Below are positions 23,015 to 34,850 of a stretch of 64,000 bases of DNA, piece by piece. Below the pieces are notes generated by a model that worked only from the letters and a program-made list of their open reading frames with translations, made no database searches and had not been told where the DNA came from. The translations under genes were made by a program, and so were the position numbers. The DNA lies in assembly GCF_033115175.1 (NCBI RefSeq), contig NC_084837.1:71819266-71883265 (forward strand). The letters are read 5' to 3'. This stretch comes from Lepus europaeus. Its lineage: Eukaryota; Chordata; Mammalia; Lagomorpha; Leporidae. Each line of letters starts with the position of its first letter. The stretch's first letter is position 1.

Positions 23015-24057
23015 AGAAATATTTTTAAATAAAAATAATACTTTCCAGTCACTTATTATTTTAATTTTTTTCCATCATTTCCCTCCTATGCCAATAACAC
23101 CACCACTACCAATTCCTGTGCCCACCATTCAAGAAGGGTGTCTACTTTGTAAATTCTTTCTTTTTCCTTTTTTTCCAAAGACAAAGTAGATACGAACATG
23201 TTCAACTGCTGGTATAGAGAAGTTTTGTGAATAAATAAAGTAATTCAATTTGTTCAATAGATGAGTCAATACAACTTGGAGTGACTTTGAAATGCCAGAC
23301 TAACAGTTCATGTACTGGGTAGTTCTCACTGCTAACAATATTCCTACAAAACTTGCCATTTTAACTTGAGTAAATTCATTGCTTATCAGTGAATATGAAG
23401 GAAAATAATTTCATTAACTGTGCATATGAAGGAAAATAACTTAATTAACTGCTGTGTTGAAAGGCAAGTATTTTTGTTAGGAATATTTTACCTTAAGATC
23501 AACTACACAGCAGGATGCTACCTGCTTAATAGGTAGATAGAAATTAAAACTGGATAAGTAAAGTAAGTACTGTCCTATAGAAAAAGTCTCACAACAGTAG
23601 GGAGATATTATACCATAGGGGTTTGGTGGAGAAATAAGTAGACCCATAAGACCAATCTTCCACTGTCCAGGGATGCCTCTCAGCCTACTTTATCCACAGG
23701 CTCTCCCAGTTGGTTCCTACCTCCAACATCTCAAGATCAATCCATCATGTACTGACCCTGCACATCTAAGCCTTACTGAAACTTAGTCTCAAAGACATAC
23801 ATTTCTGTATTGTCCTACATGACTCCTTTAAACACTTGTCACTATTTCATTATTTGTAACTTTTTTATCAATGATAACTATCTTCTCCTTAAAACCTTAA
23901 TCTCTCTGAAAACAAAGACTGCCTCATTCATGGCCTTCTCCCCAGAACCTAGCAAAATGCCAGCATGTTATTGGTGCTCAATAAAGTTTGTATCCCAGTT
24001 TAGAAGCCAGATAATATTCTCTCTGACACCCAGCCTCTTGCACAAGTATCTGCCTGG
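23015..24057. other. no gene seen; L2-like fragment near the end
   Basis: About 23880-23990 (TGAAAACAAAGACTGCCTCA, then TATTGGTGCTCAATAAAGTT) resembles the 3' end of L2 in + orientation. Two diverged 30-base direct repeats containing GAATATGAAGGAAAATAA and GCATATGAAGGAAAATAA lie near 23390-23450. Confidence 0.5.
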
Positions 24058-24068
24058 AACATACTTTT

Positions 24069-24407
24069 TATTTTTTATTTATTTTTTTTTTTTGACAGGC
24101 AGAGTTAGACAGTGAGAGAAAGACAGAGAGAAAAGTCTTCCTTCCATTGGTTCACACCCTAAATGGATGCTACAGCTGGCGCGCTGCGCTGATCCGAAGC
24201 CAGGAGCCAGGTGCTTCTCCTGGTCTCCCATGCAGGTACAGGGCCCAAGGACTTGGGCCATCCTCCACTGCCTTTCCAGGCCACAGCAGAGAGCTGGACT
24301 GGAAGAGGAGCAACCGGGACAGAATCTGGTACCCCGACCAGGACTAGAACCTGGGGTGCCGGCACCACAGGCAGAGGATTAGCCTAGTGAGCCATGGCGC
24401 CGGCTGT
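24069..24407 (-). mobile_element. CSINE2-like, antisense, with 11-bp TSD
   Basis: The poly(T) start and the GCCATGGCGCCGGCT head are both intact. AACATACTTTT at 24058-24068 is repeated at 24408-24418. Confidence 0.95.
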
Positions 24408-24427
24408 AACATACTTTTGAAAACTAA

Positions 24428-24787
24428 GGTTTTGGGACCAAGATTGTGATGCAGAGAGTTAAGCCTCTGCCTATGACGCTGGCATCCTATATTGGAGTGC
24501 CAATTTGAGTCCTGGCTGTCCTGCCTCCAATTCACCTCCCTGCTGTTGTGTCTGGGAAAGCAGCAGAGACTGGTCCAAGCACCCTGTGTTCCAACCACTG
24601 AGGTGGGAGACCCATGGAGTTCTGGCCTTCAGCCTGGATAAGGTCTAGTCTTTGCAGACATTTGGAGAGTGAACCAGCAGATAAAAGATCAATCTCTCTC
24701 TTCTTCTCTCTCTTTCCCCACACCCAGTGTGTATGTGTGGGTGTCACTCTGCCTTTGAAATAAAGAAATACATCTTTAAAAAAAAAT
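24428..24787 (+). mobile_element. old CSINE
   Basis: The head is diverged (GATGCAGAGAGTTAAGCC) and the B-box area reads CAATTTGAGTCCTGG. The 3' part carries an inserted TGTGTATGTGTGGG tract before AAATAAAGAAATAC and the tail. Confidence 0.85.
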
Positions 24788-24791
24788 CCTG

Positions 24792-25100
24792 CCAGTGCCA
24801 CGGCTCACTAGGCTAATCCTCCGCCTGCAGCGCCAGCACCCCAGGTTCTAGTCCCGGTCGGAGCGCCAGTTTCTGTCCTGGTTGCTCCTCTCCAGTCCAG
24901 CTCTCTGCTGTGGTCCGGGAAGGCAGTGGAGGATGGCCCAAGTGCTTGGGCCCCTGCACCCACATGGGAGACCAGGAGAAGCACCTGGCTCCTGGCTTCA
25001 GATCAGCGCAGCGCACCAGCCATAGCGGCCATTTGGGGGGTGAACCAATGGAAGGAAGACCTTTCTCTCTCTGTGTCTAACTCTGCCTGTCAAAAAAAAA
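24792..25100 (+). mobile_element. CSINE2-like, inserted in the previous SINE's tail
   Basis: It starts CCAGTGCCACGGCTCACTAG and ends in poly(A). AAAATCCTG precedes it (to 24791) and follows it (to 25109), which is consistent with a TSD starting in the older SINE's A-tail. Confidence 0.93.
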
Positions 25101-25109
25101 AAAATCCTG

Positions 25110-25890
25110 GGATCTATTGTATTTTTACCAAACAACACCTTTTCTCCAAGACTGAAATTCAAGCCTTTGAATCAAGCTGGTTCCTACTTCTCCACTGGTT
25201 CCATTCTGCCCCCCTTCCAGTAACCAGTCCTCCCCAAAGTGGGGACCTCCATCTCTCATAGGTGTTATCTATATACCAGGTCCTGGATCCTCCTTTTCCT
25301 GCCCCCTTTAATACCAACAGAGCTCAAGTTCTCAATGTGGAGACCTACAGAGATTCCATACAAATAGGCCCTTCAAATACCTCTATATTTAATATCTAAC
25401 AGAATATGAAGAAAAACAGTGGGATATGAACTGCCAATGTCAAGAATTTAGAATTAGGAAGAAATTTAGAATTTCAAAAAAATTATGAAATTAAGAAAGT
25501 TATGTTGAATCACCCACTTTAAGGTATGAGACTGTCCAAAATTCCAATGGAAGATTCAGTAGAAGCATTTAAGACACAAACTCTCTGTCAGAGTATCCAG
25601 TCTATTTGATAACATGATTTATTCATAGATATATACATGAAATTACTAAAAATTCACAAATGAAGCAAGATCATATGCAAATTAAAATCATGCAAATGCA
25701 GATGGGAGTCCAAGAGGGCTGAATAAGGAAAAGATGTGCTGATTCTGACCATGAGGAGATAACAGAAGAAAAGGAGAGGAGCTGCATTCCCAGAGGACAG
25801 TTGAAGAAATGTTTGCAGTGGAAATTCTATAAAAAGAAGACAGACACCTTGGAGCAATGGGGACACTACAATCATGTAGCAGCAAACAGG
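25110..25890. other. no recognisable feature
   Basis: AT-rich, non-repetitive in appearance. A frame at 25654-25981 on the - strand has no motif I recognise. Confidence 0.4.
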
Positions 25891-26806
25891 ACACCATCAG
25901 TGACTCCTGCAGCCCGCAGCTGGAAGGGTCGCCATCTTCTCGGAGCAAGGGCCCCAGCAACAAGCAGGGAGGAAATGCCATCTTAATAAGATGAGTAGAG
26001 GCTGTTGCGGCCTACATACAACTGGGAGATTTATTGGAGGGATAAATCCATGGTCTGCATTGACTCAGAGTCTGGCCTGGAGGGTTGGCAGGAGTCAGGG
26101 CACCCACTTAGGCCCATGAAGTGCTCCCTCCATCTCATTCTATTAAGGTGGCCAGACTCAACTTGCCAAGATGGAACACCAACCAAACCTCTGTTGGTTA
26201 GGCAGTTGGCTCTGGAAATGCCATGGCTCTTTCAGTGGAGGGGGGAGGCTTGTGGGGCTGAGAATGGATATCTTGCTCCTTGTGACTGTGGGAAACTTGC
26301 ACGCTATGACTGGGAATTCTGTGACTGTAATAGGGCATGCAATAGGGTGTGACTAGATCTTTGGGCAATCCCTGTGTCTGTCTTCAGAGGCTCAGGGTTC
26401 TGTGCTCACACTGAGGAGCACACAGATACTTTGTGCAGTTCATGTGCCTGTGCTGTTGAGGCTACTAGGCACTCTAGGTGCACCCTGGGTGGGTGGTTCA
26501 CCTTGGCAGGGAGGGGCTGATGCTGTGGTCATACCAGCTAATGTGATCATACCTTCCCCTTACTGAAAATGAAGGAGATTTACCATGCCAAATATGGGTG
26601 TCATCCTGGCCTCTTGCCCCACCATTGAGCACTGTCAGGAGCTCCCTGGCCCAACCTAGCACACTCCTCTGGATAGCCACTGAAGGAGCAGATATTCCAC
26701 TAAGCCAAAGAGGCATATTTCAAAGATAGAAGCCGTCAGAGGAGAAAACCAACATATGCCTAAAGTTAAATGTAGAAATACAAGGAACATGAACAAGTAA
26801 GAAAAT

Positions 26807-27780
26807 ATGACTCCCCAAAAAGAACACAACAACACTTCAATATTAGAATGTGAAGATGAAAAGATTGATGAACTGCCTGAAAAGGAATTCAAAAGAATAA
26901 TCATAAGATTACTCAAAAATACAGAGATGCAAATACATGAGTTAAAGAAATACATACACAACACAGATGAAAAATTCATAGAGATATTGAAGAGATACCA
27001 AACTGAAATGTTAGGAATGAAGACAGAAGAAAGAATGTCCAAGATAGAAGACAAACCTTTGGAAATATCTCAGTCAGAAAGAAGAAAAAGGAGGAAGAGG
27101 AGGAGCAGGGAAAGGAGGAGGACGAGGAAAAGAAGAGGAGGAAAGGAAGGGGGGGCAGAGGAGGAGGAGGAAAAAGAAGAGGAACAACAACCTCAACAAC
27201 AACTTAGGAAAACCAAAAACTGTGTTCAAGATTTATGGCAACTAGGAAATGACCAAATATGTATGTCTCAGGAGTCCTGGAGGCATGAAAAGAAAGAATG
27301 GATTAGAACACCTAGTTGGTGAATTAATACAGAAAACTTCATAATTTGGAAGATGATAGGGACATCCAAGTACAGGAAGCACATAGAACATGATCAGAAA
27401 AGATCTTCAACACAACACATTATAGTCAAACTTTCAAAAGTAAAACATAAAGAAAAGATTACAAAATATGCATGAGAGAAAAGCCAGATTACCTTCAAAG
27501 GATCTCCAAGTAAACTGAAAGCTGATTTTGTATCAGAAATACTACACAGTCTAGGAGAGAATGTAGACATAGTCCAAGTCCTAAAAAGAAAAAAAAATTG
27601 TCAACCCAGAATACTGTACCCAGCTCACATTTTTAAATGAAGGTGAAATAAAGACTTAACAAAACAAACAGAAATTGGAAAACTTTTTCACCACTCACTC
27701 AGACTTACAAATGATAATTAAGGATGTACTACACACAGAAACACAGAGAGATAGACAGCATCATGAACGAATGTGAAGGC
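26807..27780 (+). pseudogene. decayed L1 ORF1
   Basis: L1 ORF1 encodes an RNA-binding trimeric chaperone. Here the N-terminal coiled-coil half is open for about 90 codons (26807-27080, with LPEKEFKRIIIRLLKNTEMQ). It then enters an expanded GAGGA-rich tract (27080-27190) that encodes Arg/Glu runs, and frame is lost soon after (stop at 27322). The C-terminal half is still readable as DNA: TCAAACTTTCAAAAGTAAAA (RNA-binding domain) and TGTCAACCCAGAATACTGTA (C-terminal domain) align with the intact ORF1 at 46892-47926. Frameshifts and stops rule out a product. Confidence 0.8.
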
Positions 27781-27978
27781 AGAAAATCTCCTAGTAAAAG
27801 TACAAAACAAATTCAAAACAAACAGTAGGAATATTTATGGGAAAATGGTAAGACCAAGCCATTATTTGTCAATAATAACCTTGAAATGTCAGTATATTAT
27901 CAATAATAAACTTGTAAACTATCTAACTTCTCCAGTTAAAAGATACAGAATGGTTAAATGGATTCAAAAACAAGATTG

Positions 27979-28302
27979 GGGGCCAGCGCCGTGGCTTACT
28001 TGGTAAATCTTCTGCCTGCGGCACCGGTACTCCATATGGGTGCTGGGTTCTAGTCCCAGTTGCTCCTCTTCCAGTCCAGCTCTCTGCTATGGCCCGGGAG
28101 GGCAGTGGAGGATGGCCCAAGTCCTTGGGCCCCTGCACCCACATGGGAGACCAGGAAGAAGCACCTAGTTCCTGGCTTCAAATCGGCACAGTGCCGGCCG
28201 TAGCAGCCATTTGGGGAGTGAACCAATGGAAGGAAGACCTTTCTCTCTGTGTCTCTCTCTCATTGTCTATAACTCTACTTGTCAAATAAATAAAAAAAAA
28301 AA
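27979..28302 (+). mobile_element. CSINE inside the old L1
   Basis: The head is GGGGCCAGCGCCGTGGC and the tail AAATAAATAAAAAAAAAAAA. ACAAGATTG before and ACAAGATTT after form a short imperfect TSD and mark the L1 site it split. Confidence 0.93.
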
Positions 28303-30514
28303 AACAAGATTTGCTGCCTACAAGAAACACACTTCACCAACAAAACAAAAAGCCAAAAAAATAAATAAATAACAACACAGACTGAAAATGAAAGAATGGA
28401 AAAAGATACTCTATGCTACAGAAATCAAGAATGAACAAGAGTAGCCATCCTAATATTAGACAAAAAAGAGTTTAACTCAAAAATCGTTAAAAGAAACAAA
28501 GAAGGGCATTATGTAATGATTAAGGGATCAATTCAACAGGAAGATGTGACTATAATAAATGTATATGCACCAATGCCAGGGTGCCCAGCTATTTAGAACA
28601 AATGTTAATGGACTTAAAGAGAGACATAGACTCCAAAACAATAATAACGGGGAACTTTAACAGCCTACTTTCATCAGTGGACATATGAATTCAACACAAA
28701 AAAAATCAATAAAGAAACAACAGAGCTAGTCTACACTATGGACCAACTGGATCTAATTGATATCTACAGAACATTTCATCCCACAGTTACAGAATATACA
28801 TTCTTTCCATCAGTGCAGGGAATTTTCTCTAAGATAGACCATATGCTAGGCCATAAAGCAAGTCTCAACAAATTACAAAAAAATTGAAATCATACCATAT
28901 ATAGTTCTGACCACAATGGAATGAAGCTGAAAATTAGCAACTTAAGAAACTCTATAAAATGTGCAAACACATGGAGACTGACCAACATACTCCTGAATGA
29001 ACAGTGGGTGATAGAAGAAAGCAGAGGGAAATCAAAAAATTTCTAGAACAAATGAAGATGACAACACAACATATTAAAATTTATGAGATACAGCAAAAAC
29101 AGTGTTAAAGGGAAAGTTTAGAGCAATTAGTGCCTACATCAAATAATTGATCTATCAATACATCTCAATTATATAGAAAAACAATAACAAACAAACCCAA
29201 AATCAATAAGATGAAAGAAATAATTAAAATTAAAGAATAAAAAACAAAATCAAAATTGAAGCCAAAAAAATACAAAAGATCAGTGAAATGAAGAGCTATT
29301 TTAAAAAAGAAATAAACAAAATTAATATATCATTGACCCAATTAACCTAAAAAAAGGGGAGAAGACCCAAATTAATGAAATCAGAGACAAAAAAAGGAGA
29401 AGTTACAATGGATATCACAGAAATAAAAAGAATCATCTGGAATTACTACAAATCCCTATATGCCAACAAACTGGAAAATCAAGAAGAAATGGATAGATTC
29501 CTAGACTCATACAATATACCAAAATTAAGTCATGAAGACATAGAAAAGCTAAATAGACCAATAATCAAGATGGAGATTGAATCAATAATGAAGACCCTCC
29601 AACAAAGAAAAGCCCAAGGCCAGATGGCTTTACTGCTGAAATTCTACCAAACTTTTGAAGAAGAACTAACATCAATCCTCAAAATATTCAAAACAACTGA
29701 AAGGGAGGGAATCCTCCAAAACTCCTTCTATGAGTTTAGATTCACCTTAATTCTAAAATCAGAAAAAGATATAACAAATAAAAAGAACTACAGACCAATA
29801 TCCCTAATGAACATAGATGCAAAAATCCTCAACAAAATACTGGCTAATAGAATCCAACAACCCATCAGAAAGATCATACACCCAAATGAAGTAGGATTTA
29901 TCCCTGGTGTGCATGGATGGTTCAACATTGACAAATCAATAAATATGATATATCACATAAACAAAATGAAGGAAAAAACCATATAGTTATCTCAACAGAT
30001 GCAGAGAAAGCATTTGATTAAATACAACATTATTTCATTAAAAAAAATCTTAAGCAAATTGGGTAAAGAAGGAACATTCTTCAACATGATCAAGGCAATA
30101 TATGACAAACTCACAGCCAGGATCATATTGAATGGGAAAAAGTTGGAAGCATTTCCAATATGGTCAGGAACCAGACAAGTATCCCAGTTTTCACCATTGC
30201 TACTCAATATAGTTCTGGAAATTTTAACCACAGCCATTAGACAAGAAAAATAAATGAAAGGGATACAAATTGGAAAGGAGAAGTCAAACTATCCCTCTTT
30301 GCAGATAACAGGATCCTATATATAGGGGAACCAAAAGACTCTACTAACAGACTATTAGAGCTCATAAGAGAGCTTTGTAAAGTTACAGGATATAAAATCA
30401 ATACACAAAAATCAATAGCCTTTGTGTATACAAAGCCATGACTGAGAAAGAATTTGTACAATATGTACCACTCACAATAGCTACAAAAAAATTAAATACC
30501 TTGGAATAAATTTA

Positions 30515-31099
30515 TTTTTTATTTAGTAAATATAAATTTCCAAAGTACAGTTTATGGATTACAATGGCTTCCCCCCACATAATTTCCCTCCCACTCGCAC
30601 CCCTCCCATCTCCCACTCCCTCTCCCATTCCATTCACATCAAGATTCATTTTCAATTATCTTTATATACAGAAGATCAATTTAGTATATATTAAGTAAAG
30701 ATTTCATCAGTTTGCACCCACACAGAAACACAAAGTGTAAAATACTGTTTCAGGACTAGTTATAGCATTACTTCACATTGGACAACACATTAAGGACAGA
30801 TCCCACATGAGGAGTAAGTACACAGTGACTCCTGTTGTTGACTTAACAATTTGACACTCTTGTTTATGGCGTCAGTAATCTCCCTAGGCTCTAGTCATGA
30901 GTTGCCAAGGCTATGGAAGCCTTTTGAGTTCACCGACTTCGATCTTATTCCGACAGGGTCATAGTCAAAGTGGAAGTTCTCTCCTCCCTTCAGAGAAAGG
31001 TACCTCCTTCTTTGATGGCCCCATTCTTTCCACTGGGATCTCACTTGCAGAGATCTTTCATTTAGGTCTTCTTTTTTTTTTTTCCAGAGTGTCTTGGCT
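30515..31099 (-). mobile_element. 5'-truncated young L1 3' UTR, reversed, with 18-bp TSD
   Basis: Read on the - strand this is an L1 3' UTR with the G-rich tract (complement at 30575-30640), TTGATGTGAATGGAATGGGA and a terminal poly(A) (T-run at 30515). TACCTTGGAATAAATTTA occurs at 30497-30514 and again at 31100-31117. It inserted into the ORF2 of the older L1 in the opposite direction. Its 5' end carries an internal T13 (31072-31084). Confidence 0.93.
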
Positions 31100-31208
31100 T
31101 ACCTTGGAATAAATTTAATCAAGGATGTGAAAGATCTCTACAGTGAAAATTACAAAACAGTAGAGAAAGAAATAGAAGATGACACTGAAAAATGAAATAA
31201 TCTTCTAG

Positions 31209-31541
31209 GGTCGGCGCTGTGGTGCAGTGGGTTAACACCCTGGCCTGAAGCACCAGCATCCCATATGGCTGTCGGTTCTAGTCCTGGCTGCTCCTCTTCT
31301 GATCCAGCTCTCTGCTGTGGCCTGGGATAGCAGTGGAGGATGGCCCAAGTCCTTGGGCCCCTGCACCCACATGGGAGACCAGGAAGAAGCTCCTGGCTCC
31401 TGGCTTCAGATCAGTGCAGCTCCGGCCGTTACAGCCATCTGAGGAGTGAACCAGCAGATGGAAGACCTCTCTCTCTGTCTCACTTCTCTCTGTAACTCTG
31501 TCTTTGAAATAAATAAAAATAAATCTAAAAAAAGAAAGAAA
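31209..31541 (+). mobile_element. CSINE inside the old L1
   Basis: The head is GGGTCGGCGCTGTGGTGC and the tail AAATAAATCTAAAAAAAG. AATAATCTTCTA before and AAGAATCTTCTA after form an imperfect TSD. Confidence 0.93.
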
Positions 31542-32312
31542 GAATCTTCTATGTTTGTGTATTGAAAAAATTAGTATCATCAAAATGTCTATACTACCCA
31601 AAGCAATTTACAGAATCAATGTGATCCCAATCAAAATTGGACATTCTTCTCAGATCCAGAAAAACAATGCTAAAATTCATATGGAGACTTAAGAGACCCC
31701 AAATAGCTAAGGCAATCTTAAACAGAAAAAACAAGCTGGAGACATCACAACACCAGATTTTAAGATGTTATATAGGGCAGTTATCATAAAAACATCCTGG
31801 AATAGAAATTCCAGAAATTAATCCTCATTGCTACAACCAACTAATCTTTGATAAACATGCTAAAATGAATCCCTGGGGAAATGACAGTTTCTTAATAAAC
31901 AGTGTTGGGAAAACTGGATCTACTCATCAAGAAGTATGAAAGACCCCATACTTTACACTTATAAAAAGGCAACTAAAAATAGATCAAGGATCTAAATCCA
32001 TGACCTGATACCATCAAATTACTAGAGGAAAACATCCAGGAAACTCTCAAGATACAGCCATAGACAAAGACTTCTTGGAAAAGACCCCAGAAGCCCAGGC
32101 AATAAAGCAAAAATTGACAAATGGGATTACATCAAGCTAAGAAGCCTCTGTACTACAAAGGAAATACTCAACAAAGTGAAGAGGCTACCAACAGAATGGG
32201 AGAAAATATTTGAAAACTATGCAACTGATAAAGGATTAATGATCTATAAGGAGCTCAAGAAACTAAAGAACAATAAAACAGCTCTACTGGCAGATGTCTG
32301 GCTCTACTGTGA

Positions 32313-34215
32313 GATGGCTCACAGGAGGTTCTCTGCACCCAGACATGGAAGCACAGTAGCAGGCATGGGGGAAGGTGAAGTGTTCCCAAGGATGACTCGT
32401 CCAAGCCTATGCACCTCACCACCTTCTTGGGCTCCAAGGACAGCATCACTCACATTGTGGAGGAAGTCAACAGGCTGGGCTCCAAGGTGAACAAGAAGCA
32501 AGCTGTAGAGGCTGTGACCATGGTGAAGACACCGCCCATGGTGGTTGTAAGCATCATGGACTACGTGGAAACCCCTCGAGGACTCTGCACCTTCAAGACC
32601 ATCTTTGCTGAGCCTATCAGTGATGAGTGCAAAAGGCACTTTTACAATCACTGGCACAGCGAGGCCAAGGCAAATTTGGCTGGCTGACAAGTTCACAGCA
32701 GAAGGTCTGTCTCAGCAAGGCATGAGAAGGACAGCTGCGGTCGTCTTGGTGGTTTTAGGTTTGCTGGGAACTACACTCTGCATAAGAAAGCTGGAGCTTC
32801 CTGGTGGTTCTGCTAATGATTTCTGTATTTCTAATTTTAGGGAAGAACACTTAGTCTCATAATCCCCAAAATGTCCATTGCTTTGTAGAATTTTAATCAA
32901 GCAGAATGTTAATATAGGAGAAGGGGTTAATGCTTTATGCAGGGTTGAGCTGTTTGTGGGAAAGAATTAAAAGGCAACAGGCTCCCTGGTGTATACTTCC
33001 CATTAAAACAAAGATAAATGTTATTAAAGCTTTAATTCTATATGTGCAACAAATACAACAATGGTTAGGTTGTCAAAACTGTGGAACAGATCTAAGTGAA
33101 CCTTTAGATAAGTACAATAAAGAAATTAGAATTACAGAAAAAACTGCAAAAGAGGGGATACATTTAAAAAAGGGCCTGCTTTGAATATTGGGGCTTCTAG
33201 TAATTAAATTAGGAAGATAATATTCTAGCTTGTGTAATTAATTTCTGCATAGCTCGGCAGCACTCCAGGCCTTGGCTAGTGTGAGCAGCCCATTGTCTCC
33301 CACCTGTCTGTGATTGTAACCCATGCTCTGAATATGCCCTTGAAAATCAAAGAAGTTGTAACTAGATATAGACATAGAATCTAGAGGCAACATAAAATAC
33401 AAGGTCAAAGGTTCTAAGAAAATGGACAATAGACTTGTTATTGTAAGAAGAAAGAATCACTATGTGACTTATGATGTAAAAATAAAGTCTGGTGCTCAAG
33501 AGCCAGAGCCATACCATCAGCCTTGCTGTGAGTGTGTCTCATTTCTTCCTGTGCCGATGCCTCCCACACCTTCAGGAACCCCCGGAATGCTGGAGCTGAA
33601 CTCCGATACTGGCATAAATTGAAGAAGAAGGCCTTCACCAAGTAGCGTAGGAAGTGGCAGGATGACAAGGGCAAGAAGGACTTCAACAGCATGAAGAAGT
33701 ACTGCCAGATCATCTGCATCAGTGCCCACATGCAGATGCGCCTTCTTCCTCCACAGTAGAAAAAGCCCACCTGACGCAGATCCAGGTGAACGGCAGCACC
33801 GTGGCTGAGAAACTAAACGGTCTTGGAATGGCTGGAGCAGCAAATCCCAGTGAACCAAATGTTTGGTCAGGACGAGATGATCGATGTCACTGAGGTGACC
33901 AAGGGCAAAGGCTACAAAGAGGTCACCAGCTACTGGCACACCAAGAAACTGCCATGCAAGACCCACCAGGGTTGGGCAAGTTCGCCTGTATTGAAGTGTG
34001 GCACACTGCAAGGGTGGCCTTCTCCGTGACACAGGCTGGGCAGAAAGGCTGCCATCACTGAACAGAGATCAACAAGAAGACCTACAACATTGGGTAGGGT
34101 TACCTGGTCAAGGATGGCAATGCCTCTGCTAACTAGGACCTGTCTGACAAGAGCATTGACCCTCTGGGTGGCTTTGTGCATTATGGTGAAGTGACCAATG
34201 ACTTTATGTTTTTGC
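32313..34215 (+). pseudogene. RPL3: RPL3 processed pseudogene, split by an LTR and truncated
   Basis: RPL3 is large-subunit ribosomal protein L3, a source of many mammalian retropseudogenes. The intronless copy begins at ATG 32313 (MAHRRFSAPRHGS) and continues with [12 protein letters not shown] and [10 protein letters not shown]. It is cut at about 32670 and resumes at 33615 with KKAFTK-like codons, then [20 protein letters not shown] and [13 protein letters not shown]. It ends near [13 protein letters not shown] (about residue 285 of about 403). An N-terminal deletion removes the basic Arg/Lys patch after residue 13, and there are several frameshifts and stops. The last third and the normal poly(A) are missing and L1 3' UTR sequence follows directly. 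RPL3L is less likely, since QDEMIDV-type residues fit RPL3 better. Confidence 0.9.
32677..33614 (+). mobile_element. solo LTR inserted in the RPL3 pseudogene
   Basis: The RPL3 reading is interrupted by 938 bases that start TGGC and end GGCA. CAAATT (32671-32676) precedes it and TAAATT (33615-33620) follows, a six-base duplication with one mismatch, as ERVK-class (class II) LTRs make. A polyadenylation-like AATAAAG lies at 33480. No gag, pol or env body is present, so it is most likely a recombined solo LTR. Family assignment is inferred from length and TSD size. Confidence 0.6.
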
Positions 34216-34229
34216 AAAAATTAAATTAA

Positions 34230-34345
34230 AAAGGGGGATTGATGGAGAGAGGCAAGTATGATTATCTTCTTAGAATTATATCTACAAAATACATGAAATC
34301 TGTTCTCCTTATATTAATAAAAATTTTAAAAAAACAAAGAAGTCT
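34230..34345 (+). mobile_element. L1 3' UTR end
   Basis: ATGGAGAGAGGCAAGTATGA and ATGAAATCTGTTCTCCTTAT, then TATTAATAAAAATTTTAAAA, match the other old L1 3' end in this window (59330-59450). It is either the end of the host L1 or was joined to RPL3 during reverse transcription. Confidence 0.7.
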
Positions 34346-34514
34346 AAAATTCATGTCCTATCACCCTACCCAGATATGCATTGCTCAATAGCCACATGTG
34401 ACAATGGCTCCCATATCAGACAACACAGACAAGGAACATTTCCCTCATGAAATGGAGTTTTAATGCATGACGCTGATAGTGGCCTTTTGGTAACACAGAG
34501 GAGATAGTAACTCA

Positions 34515-34808
34515 GTCCTCTTGAGGAGATTGTGAAAGAGAAGATAGAGAAAAGAGAAGGAAAGAGAGATTCTAACCACCGGTTCACTCCCCAAGTGCCT
34601 GCAACAGCTGGTGCTGGGTCAGACTGAAGATAGGAGCCTAGAACTCCATCTGCGTCTCCTACATTTGTGGCAGGAGCCCAAGTATTTGGCCCCTGTGGGG
34701 AAGGAATAGCAAGCTGAAGCGCAGTGGAGGTGTGAGACTCAAACTGGCACTCAATATGGAATGCAGGTATTCCAAGCAGCAACTTAACCTGCCGTGCCAC
34801 AATATCAG
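34515..34808 (-). mobile_element. old CSINE, antisense
   Basis: CCGGTTCACTCCCCAAGTGC, GCAGGAGCCCAAGTATTTGG and CCTGCCGTGCCACAATATCA are reversed SINE blocks. The A-tail side is reduced to a GA-rich patch. Confidence 0.82.
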
Positions 34809-34850
34809 TCTATGGCGTTTTCTTTTAACACAAGGCCTCTGTTTGCCAGA

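Larger units (their letters stand above)
28306..32290 (+). pseudogene. decayed L1 ORF2 (endonuclease-reverse transcriptase)
   Basis: ORF2p nicks the target DNA and copies RNA into it. The endonuclease part is readable only in shifting frames (CTACAAGAAACACACTTCAC near 28318; ATTGATATCTACAGAACATT near 28756). The reverse-transcriptase part keeps one frame from 29375 to 30253, broken by a stop at 29984-29986, with KNYRPISLMNIDAKILNKIL and KIIHPNEVGFIPG. Just after a further frameshift, the catalytic FADD box reads as FADN (near 30297-30310). The C-terminal part resumes at 31549 (ATCCCAATCAAAATTGG, ATTCATATGGAGACTTAAGA). Two insertions also interrupt it. It is not functional. Confidence 0.85.
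25900..34345 (+). mobile_element. old, nearly full-length L1 with five nested insertions
   Basis: Order on the + strand: 5' UTR-like sequence (about 25900-26800), ORF1 relic (26807-27780), ORF2 endonuclease region (28306-29300), reverse transcriptase (29375-30450), C-terminal region (31549-32290) and a 3' UTR end (34230-34345, AGAATTATATCTACAAAATA then CTCCTTATATTAATAAA). Nested inside are two SINEs, a reversed young L1 3' end, and an RPL3 retropseudogene split by a solo LTR. All reading frames are broken. The 5' boundary is approximate and no TSD was identified. Confidence 0.75.

Noticed and set aside
32605-32862. Possible env transmembrane-like frame with TAAVVLVVLGLLGTTLCI
   Set aside because: The hydrophobic stretch lies at the RPL3/LTR junction, is not followed by a retroviral gene, and the frame begins in RPL3 antisense phase; chance is the simpler reading.
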